A DNA stretch of 64,000 nucleotides from Sulfitobacter sp. S190 (GTDB lineage Bacteria; Pseudomonadota; Alphaproteobacteria; Rhodobacterales; Rhodobacteraceae). A program made the position numbers and the translations under genes. The stretch lies in contig NZ_CP081120.1 in assembly GCF_025141935.1 (NCBI RefSeq), positions 1,240,001 to 1,304,000 of the forward strand. Direction: 5' to 3'. This document shows positions 17,851-27,864 of the stretch, in pieces; the first letter of the stretch is position 1, and every line of letters begins with the position of its first letter. The notes under the pieces are model-generated. The model searched no databases, was not told the origin of the DNA, and saw only the letters and a program-made list of their open reading frames with translations.

Positions 17851-19250
17851 TGATCCCCGTTCAGGGTCTGTCGGGGGCGACCGTTGCGGTGCTGGGGCTG
17901 GGCCGGTCGGGTCTGTCTGCGGCGCGTGCGCTGGCCGCCGGAGGGGCGACGCCGCTGTGTTGGGATGACAATCCCGCCGCCCGCGCGGCCGCGCAGGCCG
18001 AAGGCTTCGACTGCCGTGAACTGACCAGACAGGGGGCATTCGACGATGTGGCGCGGCTGATCGTGAGCCCCGGTATTCCGCATCTCTATCCGGCGCCCAA
18101 TCCGGTTGTGGCAGCCGCGCTGGAGGCGGGTGTGCCCGTCGACAACGACATCGGCCTGTTCTTCCAGAGTTTCGCCACATCGGACTGGAACCTGATGGAC
18201 GTGGCCCCGCGGGTGGTGGCGGTGACCGGATCGAACGGCAAATCGACCACATCGGCGCTGATCCACCATGTGTTGGAGCACGCGGGCCGCAACAGCCAGC
18301 TGGCCGGAAACATCGGCCGCGGGGTGCTCGATATCGATCCGGCCCCGTCGAACGGGGTCGTCGTGCTGGAGCTGTCGTCCTACCAGACCGATCTGGCGCG
18401 CAGTCTGACACCGGACGTGGCCGTCTTTACCAACCTCAGCCCCGACCATCTGGACCGCCACGCGGGCATGGGGGGCTATTTCGCGGCCAAGCGCCGGTTG
18501 TTTGCCGAAGGCGGACCCGACCGGGCGGTGATCGGCGTGGACGAGCAGGAAGGCGCGTTTCTGGCGGGCCAGCTGACCGAAGGGCGCAACGACGACCGTG
18601 TGATCCGCATCAGTGTCGACCGGAAACTGACGGGGCCGGGGTGGCATGTTTTTGCCCGCAAGGGGTACTTGTCCGAATACCGCAACGGCAAGCAGGCGGC
18701 GTCGATCGATCTGCGCGATGTGGCGGGGTTGCCGGGCGCGCACAACCACCAGAACGCCTGCTGTGCCTATGCGGCGTGCCGGACGCTGGGGCTGGCGCCG
18801 CGGGTCATCGAGGCCGCGTTCCACAGTTTTGGCGGCTTGCCCCATCGCAGCCAGCTGATCGGCGAGAAGGATGGCGTGCGCTTTGTCAACGACAGCAAGG
18901 CCACCAATGTCGATGCCGCCGCCAAGGCGATTGCCGCGTTTGACAACATCCGCTGGATTTGTGGCGGCTTGCAAAAGGACGGCGGGCTCGGCGCACTGGC
19001 GGAAGTGTCGGGTGGGGTGCGCAAGGCCTATGTCATCGGGCGGGAGGCGGCGCAATTCGCGATGCAGCTGACGCCCGAGGCCGAGGTCTGTACCACGATG
19101 GCGCAGGCCGTGCGCCGTGCGGTGGAGGACGCGGAGCCGGGGGACGTGGTATTGCTGGCCCCCGCGGCGGCCAGTTTTGATCAATACGACAGTTTCGAAA
19201 AGCGCGGCGATGATTTCGTGGCACAGGTTCAGGCGCATCTGGACACCTGA
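17850..19250 (+). CDS. murD: UDP-MurNAc-L-Ala-D-Glu ligase MurD
   Basis: A 466-residue Mur ligase adding D-glutamate to UDP-MurNAc-L-Ala. It has the N-terminal Rossmann-like start ([15 protein letters not shown]), the P-loop [13 protein letters not shown] near residue 125, VLELSSYQ, and the C-terminal domain with DSKATN and a closing [18 protein letters not shown], a MurD signature. The ATG at 17850 overlaps mraY by one base. Transcription may end or weaken after it, since the next gene is antisense. Confidence 0.95.
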
Positions 19251-19265
19251 GCAGGGGCCGCGCCT

Positions 19266-20438
19266 TCAGGCGTTCAGCGCGCGCGCGGCGGCCATCGCCG
19301 ATGACCACGCCCATTGGAAATTATAGCCACCCAGCCAGCCGGTCACGTCCACCGCTTCGCCGATGAAATAGAGGCCGGGCATATCGGTCGCCTGCATGGT
19401 GCGGGACGACAGGGCCGCGGTGTCGACACCGCCAAGGGTGACTTCGGCGGTGCGGTAGCCTTCGGTGCCCGAGGGCGTCACCTGCCAGTCGGCCAGATCA
19501 TCGCACAGCGCGCCCAGCCGTTTGTCGGACCAATCGGCCAGATTACCCGACAGATCGTGGAACGCCGACAGGTGATTGACGAGCCGGGCAGGCAGGTGGC
19601 GGGCGAGCGCGGTGGTGAAGTTCATCCGCCCCGATTGCTGCCGCTGGTCGCGCAGCTGCGCGTACATGTCGTCCGGCAGGATGTTGAGCCGGACCGCTTC
19701 GCCCTCGCGCCAGTAGGAGGACGCCTGCAGGATCGCGGGGCCACTGAGCCCGCGATGGGTGAACAAGAGCGCCTCGTCAAAGCTGGCGCTGCCCGCGGTG
19801 ACCCGCGCGGGGGTCGCCACCCCCGAAATTTCGGCAAACCGGCCCGCGTCGAAGGTAAAAGGCACCAGCGCGGGGCGCGTATCGGTCAGCGGCAGGCCGA
19901 ACTGGCGCGCCACATCGTAGGCAAAGCCGGTGGCCCCCATCTTGGGGATCGATTTGCCGCCCGTCGCAATGACCATGCGCCGCGCCGTCATCTGCCGCGG
20001 CTTTCCATCGGCCATCAGCGTGAACCGGAAGCCGTCGGCGGCGCGGGAGATGTTTTCAACCGACGCCTTGAGCCGCAGATCGGCCCCGCGCGCGTCCATC
20101 AGCCCGTGCAGCATCGCGATGATGTCCTTGGCGCTGTTGTCGCAGAAAAGCTGGCCCAGCGTTTTTTCGTGCCACGCGATGCCGTGGGCGTCGACCAGCG
20201 CCACGAAATCCCACTGCGTGTAGCGGGCCAGCGCCGATTTGGCGAAATGCGGGTTCTGGCTGAGGAAGGCGTCTGGGTCGGTGTACATGTTGGTGAAATT
20301 GCACCGCCCGCCGCCGGAGATGCGGATTTTCTCGCCCGCCGCACGGGCGTGATCGACGATGAGGGTGCGCCCGTCCAGATGGCCTGCGCACATCATGCCT
20401 GCGGCGCCCGCGCCGATGATCACCGTGTCAAAATCCAT
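19266..20438 (-). CDS. HI0933/BaiN-family NAD(P)/FAD-dependent oxidoreductase
   Basis: A 390-residue flavoprotein. The FAD dinucleotide-binding motif GAGAAGMM starts near residue 10, ISGGGRCNFTN follows near residue 50, and the C-terminus ends in the family block YFIGEAVDVTGWLGGYNFQ. HI0933-type proteins are predicted oxidoreductases; some reduce unsaturated steroids or quinone-like substrates, but most have no known substrate. The ATG at 20436-20438 (MDFDTVIIG) gives the FAD motif the usual distance from the N-terminus. The gene is antisense to the surrounding dcw genes, interrupting the murD-ftsW order. Confidence 0.85.
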   Translation of the reverse strand: MDFDTVIIGAGAAGMMCAGHLDGRTLIVDHARAAGEKIRISGGGRCNFTNMYTDPDAFLSQNPHFAKSALARYTQWDFVALVDAHGIAWHEKTLGQLFCDNSAKDIIAMLHGLMDARGADLRLKASVENISRAADGFRFTLMADGKPRQMTARRMVIATGGKSIPKMGATGFAYDVARQFGLPLTDTRPALVPFTFDAGRFAEISGVATPARVTAGSASFDEALLFTHRGLSGPAILQASSYWREGEAVRLNILPDDMYAQLRDQRQQSGRMNFTTALARHLPARLVNHLSAFHDLSGNLADWSDKRLGALCDDLADWQVTPSGTEGYRTAEVTLGGVDTAALSSRTMQATDMPGLYFIGEAVDVTGWLGGYNFQWAWSSAMAAARALNA

Positions 20439-20549
20439 GGGGCAGGGGGTGCCCGATGCCGCGCACCGGGTCAAGCGTTCGTGATGGGGGTTGTGCTGCG
20501 ATGCCGCATGGCTAGGTCAAGGGCGACGCAAATTTCAAGGAGAACAGAC

Positions 20550-21080
20550 ATGGCAACCCTTACCGCAGGCAGCCCATTCCCGAAAATCGACACGCCCCTT
20601 CTGGGCGGTGGCACCCTGACGCTGGGCGCGCCGCGCGGCGACAATGACTGGCAAATGGTGGTCGTGTACCGCGGTTTGCATTGTCCCTTGTGCAAGAAAT
20701 ATATCGGCGCGTTGAACGGCATGGTCGCGGATTTCAACGATCTGGGCGTCGATGTGGTGGCCGTATCGGGCGACCCCGAGCAGAAGGCGCAGGCCTTTGC
20801 CGACGAGGTTGGCGTGGATGCGGTGCCGGTGGGCTATGACCTGAGCATCGCGCAGATGGATGCGCTGGGCCTTTACGTGTCCGACCCGCGCAGCCCGCAG
20901 GAAACCGATCAACCTTTCGCAGAGCCGGGGCTGTTCGTGATCAACGCGGACGGCAATATCCAGATTGTCGACGTGTCCAATGCCCCCTTTGCGCGCCCAG
21001 ATCTGGAGACGATCCGCAACGGCATCAAGTTCATCCGCAACAACGATTATCCGGTGCGCGGCACGCATAAAGCGGCCTGA
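20550..21080 (+). CDS. Peroxiredoxin-like AhpC/TSA-family protein
   Basis: A 176-residue thioredoxin-fold protein with a GLHCPLCKKY active-site motif (CxxC) near residues 43-52 and VDVVAVSGDPEQKAQAF after it, matching AhpC/TSA-family peroxiredoxin-like proteins. These reduce peroxides or act as thiol oxidoreductases in the cytoplasm. The ATG at 20550 has an AAGGAGA ribosome-binding site. It is divergent from the flavoprotein gene (111 nt apart) and precedes ftsW by 117 nt; a redox pair with the flavoprotein is possible but speculative. Confidence 0.8.
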   Translation: MATLTAGSPFPKIDTPLLGGGTLTLGAPRGDNDWQMVVVYRGLHCPLCKKYIGALNGMVADFNDLGVDVVAVSGDPEQKAQAFADEVGVDAVPVGYDLSIAQMDALGLYVSDPRSPQETDQPFAEPGLFVINADGNIQIVDVSNAPFARPDLETIRNGIKFIRNNDYPVRGTHKAA

Positions 21081-21099
21081 GCGCCCATTAACGACGGCT

Positions 21100-21126
21100 G
21101 CGGGGCTGTGAAAACACTAGCCCCGC
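21100..21126 (+). terminator. Hairpin between the peroxiredoxin gene and ftsW
   Basis: An 8-bp stem GCGGGGCT/AGCCCCGC with an 11-nt loop lies 20 nt after the peroxiredoxin stop. There is no T-run on the plus strand, so it is a weak terminator candidate. A second small hairpin, five C, five A, five G (21157-21171), lies just upstream of ftsW and also lacks Ts. Confidence 0.35.
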
Positions 21127-21197
21127 GGCCAAAATCGCGTTACAGTTTGTTTCAGACCCCCAAAAAGGGGGCGATCGAGGCAGTGTAAGGCAGACCC

Positions 21198-22367
21198 ATG
21201 ACAGAGATGGTCTATGGTGCGGTTCCCGTGGCAAACGGGGAACCCATTCTCCCCAAGTGGTGGCGAACAATCGACAAGTGGGCGTTGTCCTGCATCCTGA
21301 TGCTGTTTGGCATGGGGTTGCTGCTGGGGCTGGCCGCATCGCCGCCACTGGCCGCGAAAAACGGGTTCGAGCCCTTCCACTATGTCCAGCGGCAGGCCTT
21401 CTTTGGCGGGTTGGCGATGATCGTGCTGATGCTGACGTCGATGATGTCTCCGATCATTGTGCGCCGGTTGGCGGTGCTCGGATTTGCGGTCGCCTTTGTG
21501 GCGCTGGTGTTCTTGCCCTTCTTCGGCACCGATTTCGGCAAGGGGGCCGTGCGGTGGTACAGTCTGGGCTTTGCATCGTTGCAGCCGTCGGAGTTTCTCA
21601 AGCCCGGGTTTGTGGTTGTTGCCGCGTGGATGATGGCGGCGAGTTTCGAGATCAACGGCCCGCCCGGCAAGGCGTGGTCCTTTGCGGTTTGTGTCTCGAT
21701 CGTTCTGATGCTGGCGATGCAACCCGATTTCGGGCAGGCCTGTCTGGTGCTGTTCGGTTGGGGCGTGATGTATTTCGTGGCCGGTGCGCCGATGGTGCTG
21801 CTGGTCGGCATGGCCGGTCTGGTCGTGGTGGCGGGCACGGTGGCCTATTCCAATTCGGAACACTTTGCCCGTCGCATTGACGGCTTTCTGAGTGCCGAAG
21901 TCGACCCCACGACGCAGCTTGGCTATGCCACGAATGCCATTCGCGAAGGTGGTTTGTTCGGTGTGGGCGTGGGCGAGGGCGAAGTGAAATGGTCGCTGCC
22001 CGATGCGCATACCGATTTCATCATCGCCGTGGCCGCCGAGGAATACGGTCTGGTGCTGGTTCTGTGCATCATCGCGCTTTATGCTACGGTGGTGGTGCGG
22101 TCGCTGATGCGGCTGGTGCGCGAGAGCGATCCGTTCATCCGGCTGGCCGGGACCGGTTTGGCCTGTATGTTCGGCGTGCAGGCAATGATCAACATGGGCG
22201 TGGCCGTGCGGCTTTTGCCTGCCAAGGGCATGACGCTGCCGTTTGTAAGTTACGGTGGGTCATCGGTCATTGCGTCAGGGATTGCGCTGGGCATGCTTTT
22301 GGCCTTTACGCGCACGCGGCCACAGGGCCAGATTTCGGAACTGCTGTCACGGAGACAGGGCAGATGA
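21198..22367 (+). CDS. ftsW: Septal peptidoglycan glycosyltransferase FtsW
   Basis: A 389-residue SEDS-family polymerase with about ten membrane segments. It polymerises lipid II at the septum in complex with FtsI. The family motif near residues 216-226 includes the ARRIDGFL block; [20 protein letters not shown] and, near the C-terminus, [13 protein letters not shown] are standard FtsW/RodA signatures, the latter favouring FtsW by position in the dcw cluster. The start has an AAGG ribosome-binding site. The 3' end overlaps murG by 4 nt, showing that the dcw operon resumes here. Confidence 0.95.
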   Translation: MTEMVYGAVPVANGEPILPKWWRTIDKWALSCILMLFGMGLLLGLAASPPLAAKNGFEPFHYVQRQAFFGGLAMIVLMLTSMMSPIIVRRLAVLGFAVAFVALVFLPFFGTDFGKGAVRWYSLGFASLQPSEFLKPGFVVVAAWMMAASFEINGPPGKAWSFAVCVSIVLMLAMQPDFGQACLVLFGWGVMYFVAGAPMVLLVGMAGLVVVAGTVAYSNSEHFARRIDGFLSAEVDPTTQLGYATNAIREGGLFGVGVGEGEVKWSLPDAHTDFIIAVAAEEYGLVLVLCIIALYATVVVRSLMRLVRESDPFIRLAGTGLACMFGVQAMINMGVAVRLLPAKGMTLPFVSYGGSSVIASGIALGMLLAFTRTRPQGQISELLSRRQGR

Positions 22368-23467
22368 GCAAAGCGCCATTACTGGTGATCGCCGCGGGGG
22401 GCACGGGGGGGCATATGTTTCCCGCGCAGGCCTTGGCCGAGGTGATGCTGGCGCGCGGCTGGCGGGTCCGGCTGAGCACGGATGCCCGTGGTGCGCGCTA
22501 TACCGGCGGATTTCCGGATGCGGTCGAGATCGAAGAGCTGAGCAGTGCCACGTTCGCGCGGGGCGGGCCGCTGGCCAAGGCCGCCGTGCCGTTTCGCATC
22601 GCGGCCGGCGTGGCATCTGCCGCCGCCAAGATGATGATGGACAAGCCCGCCGTGGTGGTCGGATTTGGCGGCTATCCGTCGATCCCCGCGCTGGGCGCCG
22701 CGACGCTGCTGCGCATTCCGCGTATGATCCATGAGCAGAACGGTGTTCTGGGACGGGTCAACGAGGTTTTCGCCAAACGTGTCGATGCCGTTGCCTGCGG
22801 GACATGGCCCACGACCCTGCCCGAAGGGGTCGAGGGCATTCATGTGGGCAATCCCGTGCGTGCCGCCGTGCTGGACCGCGCAGGCGCGGCCTATATCCCG
22901 CCGGGCGATTATCCGATGGAGTTGCTGGTCATGGGCGGCAGCCAGGGCGCGCGTATCCTGTCCGACGTGGTACCGCCCGCGATCGCCGCGCTGCCGATGG
23001 ACATGCTGCGCAATGTGCGGGTGAGCCATCAGGCCCGCGACGAAGACAGCGAGCGGGTACAGACATATTACGCCGAGAACGGCATCAGCGCCGATGTGCA
23101 GCCGTTCTTTGACGATGTGCCGCGCCGGATGTCAGAGGCGCAGCTGGTCATCAGCCGGTCGGGTGCGTCTTCCATCGCCGATCTGACGGTGATCGGGCGG
23201 CCCAGTATACTGGTGCCCTTTGCCGCCGCGGCGGGCGATCATCAGGTTGCCAATGCCCACGGTCTGGTCGAGGCGCAGGCCGCGATACTGATCCGCGAGG
23301 ACGCGGCCAACCCCGAGAGCCTGTCCGAACATATCCACATGATCCTGTCCAACGGGCCCGCCGCGACGCAAATGTCGCTGGCCGCGCTGGCGCAGGGCAA
23401 ACCCGAAGCCGCAGAGGCGCTCGCCAATATGGTCGAGGCGCTGATCGAAGAGGACCCCGCCCCATGA
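22364..23467 (+). CDS. murG: UDP-GlcNAc:lipid I GlcNAc transferase MurG
   Basis: A 367-residue GT-B glycosyltransferase on the cytoplasmic face of the membrane that converts lipid I to lipid II. Both glycine-rich loops are visible: [17 protein letters not shown] at the N-terminus and VMGGSQGAR in the second domain; the donor-site region [17 protein letters not shown] is typical. The ATG at 22364 overlaps ftsW by 4 nt and the end overlaps murC by 4 nt. Confidence 0.96.
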   Translation: MSKAPLLVIAAGGTGGHMFPAQALAEVMLARGWRVRLSTDARGARYTGGFPDAVEIEELSSATFARGGPLAKAAVPFRIAAGVASAAAKMMMDKPAVVVGFGGYPSIPALGAATLLRIPRMIHEQNGVLGRVNEVFAKRVDAVACGTWPTTLPEGVEGIHVGNPVRAAVLDRAGAAYIPPGDYPMELLVMGGSQGARILSDVVPPAIAALPMDMLRNVRVSHQARDEDSERVQTYYAENGISADVQPFFDDVPRRMSEAQLVISRSGASSIADLTVIGRPSILVPFAAAAGDHQVANAHGLVEAQAAILIREDAANPESLSEHIHMILSNGPAATQMSLAALAQGKPEAAEALANMVEALIEEDPAP

Positions 23468-24879
23468 ACGCTGCAACCAAACTGCCCCAGGATGTGGGCG
23501 CGATCCATTTTGTCGGTATTGGCGGCATTGGCATGTCGGGCATCGCGGAAGTCCTGTTGAACCACGGCTATCAGGTGCAGGGATCGGACCTCAAGGCGAG
23601 CAAGATCACCGACCGTCTGGCCGAGCAGGGCGCACGCATTTTCGTGGGCCAGCGGGCCGAGAACATCGAAAACGCGCAGGTGGTTGTCATTTCATCCGCC
23701 ATCAAGCCGGGCAACGCCGAACTGGATGCGGCCCGCGGCTTGGGTCTGCCGGTGGTGCGCCGTGCAGAGATGCTGGCCGAGCTGATGCGGCTGAAATCCA
23801 ACATCGCCATCGCAGGTACCCACGGCAAGACGACCACCACCACGATGGTGGCGGCGCTGCTGGACGGGGGCGGCTTTGACCCCACGGTCGTCAACGGCGG
23901 CATCATCCACGCCTATGGCTCGAACGCGCGCAAGGGTGAGGGCGAGTGGATGGTCGTGGAGGCCGACGAGAGCGACGGCACCTTCAACCGGTTGCCCGCG
24001 ACGGTGGCGATCGTGACCAATATCGACCCCGAGCACATGGAGCATTGGGGCACCATCGAGAACCTGCGCCAGGGATTTCTTGATTTCACTTCGAACATTC
24101 CGTTCTACGGTGTGGCCGTGTGCTGCACGGATCATCCCGAGGTCCAGAGCCTCGTCGGCAAGATCAGCGACCGCCGCGTTGTCACCTACGGCTTTAACGC
24201 GCAGGCCGACGTGCGGGCGGTGGGGCTGCATTACAAGAACGGCATCGCGCATTTCGACGTCCACCTGCAGGCCGAGGACATCATCATTCACGATTGCCAG
24301 TTGCCGATGCCGGGCGATCACAACGTGTCGAACGCGCTGTCCGCCGTGGCGGTGGCGCGCCATCTAGGCATGAAGGGCGAGGAAATCCGCGAGGCGCTGC
24401 GCAGCTTTGGCGGCGTTAACAGACGGTTTACCAAAGTGGGCGAAGTTGACGGGGTGACCATCATCGACGACTACGGCCACCATCCGGTGGAAATCGCGGC
24501 CGTTCTCAAAGCCGCGCGCCACGCCACCGAAGGGCGCGTGATTGCCGTGCATCAGCCGCACCGCTATTCCCGTTTGAGCCATCACTTCGATGAGTTCTGC
24601 GCCTGTTTCAACGATTGCGATGTCGTGGGGATTGCGCCGGTCTATGCGGCCGGCGAGGAGCCGATCGAGGGGGCAGACCGCGATGCGCTTGTCGCCGGTC
24701 TGATCCAGCACGGCCACCGCCACGCAAGGCGGGTCGATGGCCCCGATGATCTGGTGCGGCTGGTGGCCGAACAGGCGGGTCCGGGCGACATGGTTGTCTG
24801 CCTTGGTGCGGGGACCATCAGCGCCTGGGCGAATGAATTGCCCGACAGTCTGCGCAAGCTCAAGGGTGCCGCTGCATGA
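23464..24879 (+). CDS. murC: UDP-MurNAc-L-alanine ligase MurC
   Basis: A 471-residue Mur ligase that adds L-alanine to UDP-MurNAc, the first amino-acid step. Signature elements are [17 protein letters not shown] at the N-terminus, the P-loop [12 protein letters not shown] near residue 117, [20 protein letters not shown] and HQPHRYSR. Length is normal. It overlaps murG and the next small membrane gene by 4 nt each, so translation is coupled. Confidence 0.96.
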   Translation: MNAATKLPQDVGAIHFVGIGGIGMSGIAEVLLNHGYQVQGSDLKASKITDRLAEQGARIFVGQRAENIENAQVVVISSAIKPGNAELDAARGLGLPVVRRAEMLAELMRLKSNIAIAGTHGKTTTTTMVAALLDGGGFDPTVVNGGIIHAYGSNARKGEGEWMVVEADESDGTFNRLPATVAIVTNIDPEHMEHWGTIENLRQGFLDFTSNIPFYGVAVCCTDHPEVQSLVGKISDRRVVTYGFNAQADVRAVGLHYKNGIAHFDVHLQAEDIIIHDCQLPMPGDHNVSNALSAVAVARHLGMKGEEIREALRSFGGVNRRFTKVGEVDGVTIIDDYGHHPVEIAAVLKAARHATEGRVIAVHQPHRYSRLSHHFDEFCACFNDCDVVGIAPVYAAGEEPIEGADRDALVAGLIQHGHRHARRVDGPDDLVRLVAEQAGPGDMVVCLGAGTISAWANELPDSLRKLKGAAA

Positions 24880-25145
24880 ACGCGGTGTTGATCTGCGCTG
24901 TGCTTGGCGCTCTGGGCTATGGCGCGGCGCGGATGCTGGGGATCAAACCGGCGGTTTATGTGTGGATCGGTGCGACGCTTGTGGCGGCCCTGCAGATTTT
25001 CGGGGCGCTGATGCTGACCAGCACACCCGTGGGGGCGGTGGATGCCGCGGCGCCGGGGGAATGGAAACTGCTGGTGTATGCCGCGTTCGGGCTGGCCGGT
25101 ATCGTGATCTGGGCGCTGCAGAAGCGCCGGAGTGTAGGCGCATGA
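24876..25145 (+). CDS. Small membrane protein between murC and murB (1 of 4)
   Basis: An 89-residue protein with three hydrophobic segments (about residues 3-20, 26-48 and 66-83) and a short basic tail. I recognise no family. The start overlaps murC by 4 nt (ATGA) and its stop overlaps the next gene, so it is expressed as part of the peptidoglycan operon. Context suggests a role at the envelope, but that is inference. Confidence 0.65.
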   Translation: MNAVLICAVLGALGYGAARMLGIKPAVYVWIGATLVAALQIFGALMLTSTPVGAVDAAAPGEWKLLVYAAFGLAGIVIWALQKRRSVGA

Positions 25146-25393
25146 CGCTCGTCTGGTTGTCGATCGGATGGGTGTTTGCCGCGGTGGCCACGGCGATGTT
25201 GCCGATGCGCCACCAGTACGTGCCGGGCATCAGCCTGATGGTCGCAGCACCGGTGCTGATCGTGATGCTGGGCCAGGGGTATGGCTGGATATACGCGGTC
25301 CTCGCGCTGGCCGCGTTCGTGTCGATGTTCCGCAACCCGCTGCGTTATTTCATTGCCCGCGCCCGCGGCCAGAAACCGGAGATCCCGCAATGA
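25142..25393 (+). CDS. DUF2484 family small membrane protein (2 of 4)
   Basis: An 83-residue protein with two or three membrane segments, matching DUF2484 proteins that in Rhodobacteraceae occur between murC and murB. Its sequence parallels the next gene product: both have an N-terminal hydrophobic helix, a polar LPMRHQ/TPSKDHH turn, two further helices and a basic end (RYFIARARG versus YFGRWVRG), so they look like tandem paralogues. Function is unknown. Overlaps both neighbours by 4 nt. Confidence 0.7.
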   Translation: MTLVWLSIGWVFAAVATAMLPMRHQYVPGISLMVAAPVLIVMLGQGYGWIYAVLALAAFVSMFRNPLRYFIARARGQKPEIPQ

Positions 25394-25650
25394 GCCTTTC
25401 GCTGACACTGGTGTGTCTTTGGGCGCTGGTCGCCAATGTGCTGGCCATGACGCCGAGCAAGGACCATCACTGGCGCAACGCCTATATCCTGATCGGTATC
25501 GGCATCCCGCTGGTGGGCTATGTCGTGACGCAGCACGGGCCCTGGATCGGGTTGATCGTGCTGGCGGCAGGGTGTTCGGTGCTGCGCTGGCCGGTGATCT
25601 ACTTTGGCCGCTGGGTGCGCGGGGCGTTTTCCAAGGGTGCTGCGGAGTAA
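25390..25650 (+). CDS. DUF2484 family small membrane protein (3 of 4)
   Basis: An 86-residue membrane protein, the second DUF2484 copy. It has the hydrophobic N-terminus, a MTPSKDHHWRNAY polar segment and two more helices. The start overlaps the preceding gene by 4 nt and the stop overlaps the following start by one base (TAATG). Two adjacent diverged copies suggest duplication followed by retention, so both are probably functional, but no activity is known for the family. Confidence 0.75.
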   Translation: MSLSLTLVCLWALVANVLAMTPSKDHHWRNAYILIGIGIPLVGYVVTQHGPWIGLIVLAAGCSVLRWPVIYFGRWVRGAFSKGAAE

Positions 25651-25937
25651 TGTCGGCGGTGGTCTTGGCGCTTGTCGCTGTGCTGCTGGGATGGATGGCC
25701 GTGATGGCATGGTGCGGCTATCGCCGCCGGTGGCTGTTGTTTCTGGGCGTTCTGCTGGGCGGCATTGCGATGAATATCGTCTGGATCGTTCTGGGTCTGC
25801 GGGCCGATCCGTTTTCCAACCACGCCATTCTGGCACATGCCTCTGCGGTGCTGTATGGGCTGTGCAGCCTGACGGTGGGGTGGATCCTGTCGCGGGTCAT
25901 CGGTAGTTTTCGAGACAGCAGGGTCGGGCCCAAATGA
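25650..25937 (+). CDS. Small membrane protein before murB (4 of 4)
   Basis: A 95-residue protein with three hydrophobic segments (about residues 2-19, 27-46 and 62-80) and a basic C-terminus. I recognise no family; a hydrophobic [18 protein letters not shown] stretch is its most distinctive part. The ATG at 25650 overlaps the DUF2484 stop and its own stop overlaps the murB start by 4 nt. It belongs to the operon by position only. Confidence 0.65.
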   Translation: MSAVVLALVAVLLGWMAVMAWCGYRRRWLLFLGVLLGGIAMNIVWIVLGLRADPFSNHAILAHASAVLYGLCSLTVGWILSRVIGSFRDSRVGPK

Positions 25938-26854
25938 TTTCCAATTTGCCATCTGTGCGTGGTCGGCTGACGCCGGACCGGGCGTTGTCGGAGCTGACAT
26001 GGCTGCGCGTGGGAGGGCCGGCGGATGCGCTGTTCCAGCCTGCCGATGTCGCGGACCTGTCCGATTTCATGCGCCAGTTGCCGGATGATGTGACGGTCTT
26101 TCCCATGGGCGTCGGATCGAACCTGATCGTGCGGGATGGCGGATTGCGCGCCGTGGTTGTCCGGCTGGGCCGTGGCTTCAATACGATTACCTGCGCCGAG
26201 GGCCTTGTCACGGCAGGCGCCGCGGCGCTGGATGCGCATGTCGCGCGCAAAGCGGCGGATGCGGGCCTGGACCTGACGTTTTTGCGCACGATCCCGGGGA
26301 GCATCGGGGGCGCGGTGCGCATGAATGCGGGCTGCTACGGCAGCTATACGGCAGATCATTTTATCAGCGCGGATGTGGTGACACGGTCCGGAGAGCGGCG
26401 CACGCTGGGCCCCGAAGACATGAATTTCCGCTACCGTCAGAGCGATTTGCCGGAAGGCGCCGTGCTGATCGCAGCGACATTTGCCCCGCCCAAAGGCGAG
26501 GCGGAGGCGTTGCACGCGCGGATGGAGGCGCAGCTTGCCAAACGCGACGAGACACAGCCCACCAGGGATCGCAGCGCCGGATCCACGTTCCGCAATCCGG
26601 CGGGGTTCAGCTCGACCGGCAAGGATGACGATGTGCACGATCTCAAGGCGTGGAAGGTCATTCAGGACGCGGGGATGAAGGGCGCGACCCGCGGCGGTGC
26701 CCAGATGTCCACCAAACACGCGAATTTCCTGATCAATACGGGCGGCGCAACCGCCGCCGATCTGGAAGGACTTGGGGAAGAGGTGCGAAAAAAGGTTTAC
26801 GATTCAAGTGGTATCACGCTAGAATGGGAAATCATGCGGGTCGGCGAGAATTAG
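25934..26854 (+). CDS. murB: UDP-N-acetylenolpyruvoylglucosamine reductase MurB
   Basis: A 306-residue FAD enzyme that reduces enolpyruvyl-UDP-GlcNAc to UDP-MurNAc with NADPH. Motifs include [30 protein letters not shown], and [17 protein letters not shown], which carry the FAD site. The catalytic serine region is [13 protein letters not shown], and the C-terminal [14 protein letters not shown] has the family pattern; the short form fits type II MurB. Overlaps the preceding gene by 4 nt. Confidence 0.95.
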   Translation: MISNLPSVRGRLTPDRALSELTWLRVGGPADALFQPADVADLSDFMRQLPDDVTVFPMGVGSNLIVRDGGLRAVVVRLGRGFNTITCAEGLVTAGAAALDAHVARKAADAGLDLTFLRTIPGSIGGAVRMNAGCYGSYTADHFISADVVTRSGERRTLGPEDMNFRYRQSDLPEGAVLIAATFAPPKGEAEALHARMEAQLAKRDETQPTRDRSAGSTFRNPAGFSSTGKDDDVHDLKAWKVIQDAGMKGATRGGAQMSTKHANFLINTGGATAADLEGLGEEVRKKVYDSSGITLEWEIMRVGEN

Positions 26855-26946
26855 GTTGCCAGCCGCAGGGGCATAAGCCGCGAAACAGCGGCATCCAATA
26901 ACAAGAATGGGCCGAAAAGGCCGGGACGATAGAGGCACAAGTGGGA

Positions 26947-27864
26947 ATGTCGAGCAGGGCAAACCCGACAGTGGCGGTTTTGATGGGCGGACCTTCGGCA
27001 GAGCGCGAAGTGTCCCTTTCATCCGGGCGTGCATGCGCGGCGGCACTGCGGGAACATGGATACGAAAATGTGGTCGAGGTCGATGCTGGCCCCGATCTTC
27101 CTGTTGTTCTGGCGCAGCTGGCCCCGGACGTCGTGCTGAATTGTCTGCACGGGCGCTGGGGCGAGGATGGCTGTGTGCAGGGTCTGCTGGAGTGGATGGC
27201 GATCCCCTATAGCCATTCGGGCGTGATGGCCTCTGCTGTCGCCATGGACAAACAGCGCAGCAAGGACGTCTTTCGCGCCGCGGGCCTGCCGGTCGTCGAC
27301 AGTATGATCGTCGATGCCGATGCGGTGCGCGCAGGCCACGTGATGTTGCCCCCCTATGTGGTGAAGCCCAACAACGAAGGCTCGTCCGTGGGGGTCTATC
27401 TCGTGGATGTAGAGAACAATGGCCCCCCGCAGCTGGGCCCCGAGATGCCGCAGTCGGTCATGGTCGAGACATTCGCGCCGGGCCGCGAGCTGACCACCAG
27501 CGTCATGGGCGGCCGTGCGCTGACCGTGACCGACATTCACACCACCGGATGGTACGATTACGACGCGAAATACAAGGAAGGCGGATCATCGCATGTGGTG
27601 CCCGCCGACGTGCCGCAGGAGATATTCGATCTGTGCATGAGCTATGCCGTGCAGGCGCATGACGCGCTGGGGTGCAAGGGGGTCAGCCGTACGGATTTCC
27701 GCTGGGACGAGGCGCGCGGCACCGAAGGGCTGATCCTTCTGGAGACAAACACGCAACCGGGCATGACAGCCACGTCGCTGACGCCCGAACAGGCGCAGGC
27801 GGTCGGCATCTCGTTCCCGCAGCTGTGTGCCTGGATGGTGGAGGACGCATCATGCGCGCGCTGA
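26947..27864 (+). CDS. ddl: D-alanine-D-alanine ligase
   Basis: A 305-residue ATP-grasp enzyme that makes D-Ala-D-Ala for MurF. It has VLMGGPSAEREVSL at the N-terminus, LHGRWGEDGCVQG (usually LHG.yGEDG), the ATP-binding VKPNNEGSSVGV, and the Mg-binding LETNTQPGMT. The ATG at 26947 is preferred; GTG at 26941 has better spacing from AGAGG (26930-26934), so either may be used. A 92-nt gap separates it from murB; its 3' end overlaps ftsQ by 13 nt. Confidence 0.95.
   Translation: MSSRANPTVAVLMGGPSAEREVSLSSGRACAAALREHGYENVVEVDAGPDLPVVLAQLAPDVVLNCLHGRWGEDGCVQGLLEWMAIPYSHSGVMASAVAMDKQRSKDVFRAAGLPVVDSMIVDADAVRAGHVMLPPYVVKPNNEGSSVGVYLVDVENNGPPQLGPEMPQSVMVETFAPGRELTTSVMGGRALTVTDIHTTGWYDYDAKYKEGGSSHVVPADVPQEIFDLCMSYAVQAHDALGCKGVSRTDFRWDEARGTEGLILLETNTQPGMTATSLTPEQAQAVGISFPQLCAWMVEDASCAR

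Noticed and set aside
21157..21171. CCCCC-AAAAA-GGGGG hairpin as a terminator before ftsW
   Set aside because: No T-run follows and the stem is short, so I do not call it a terminator.
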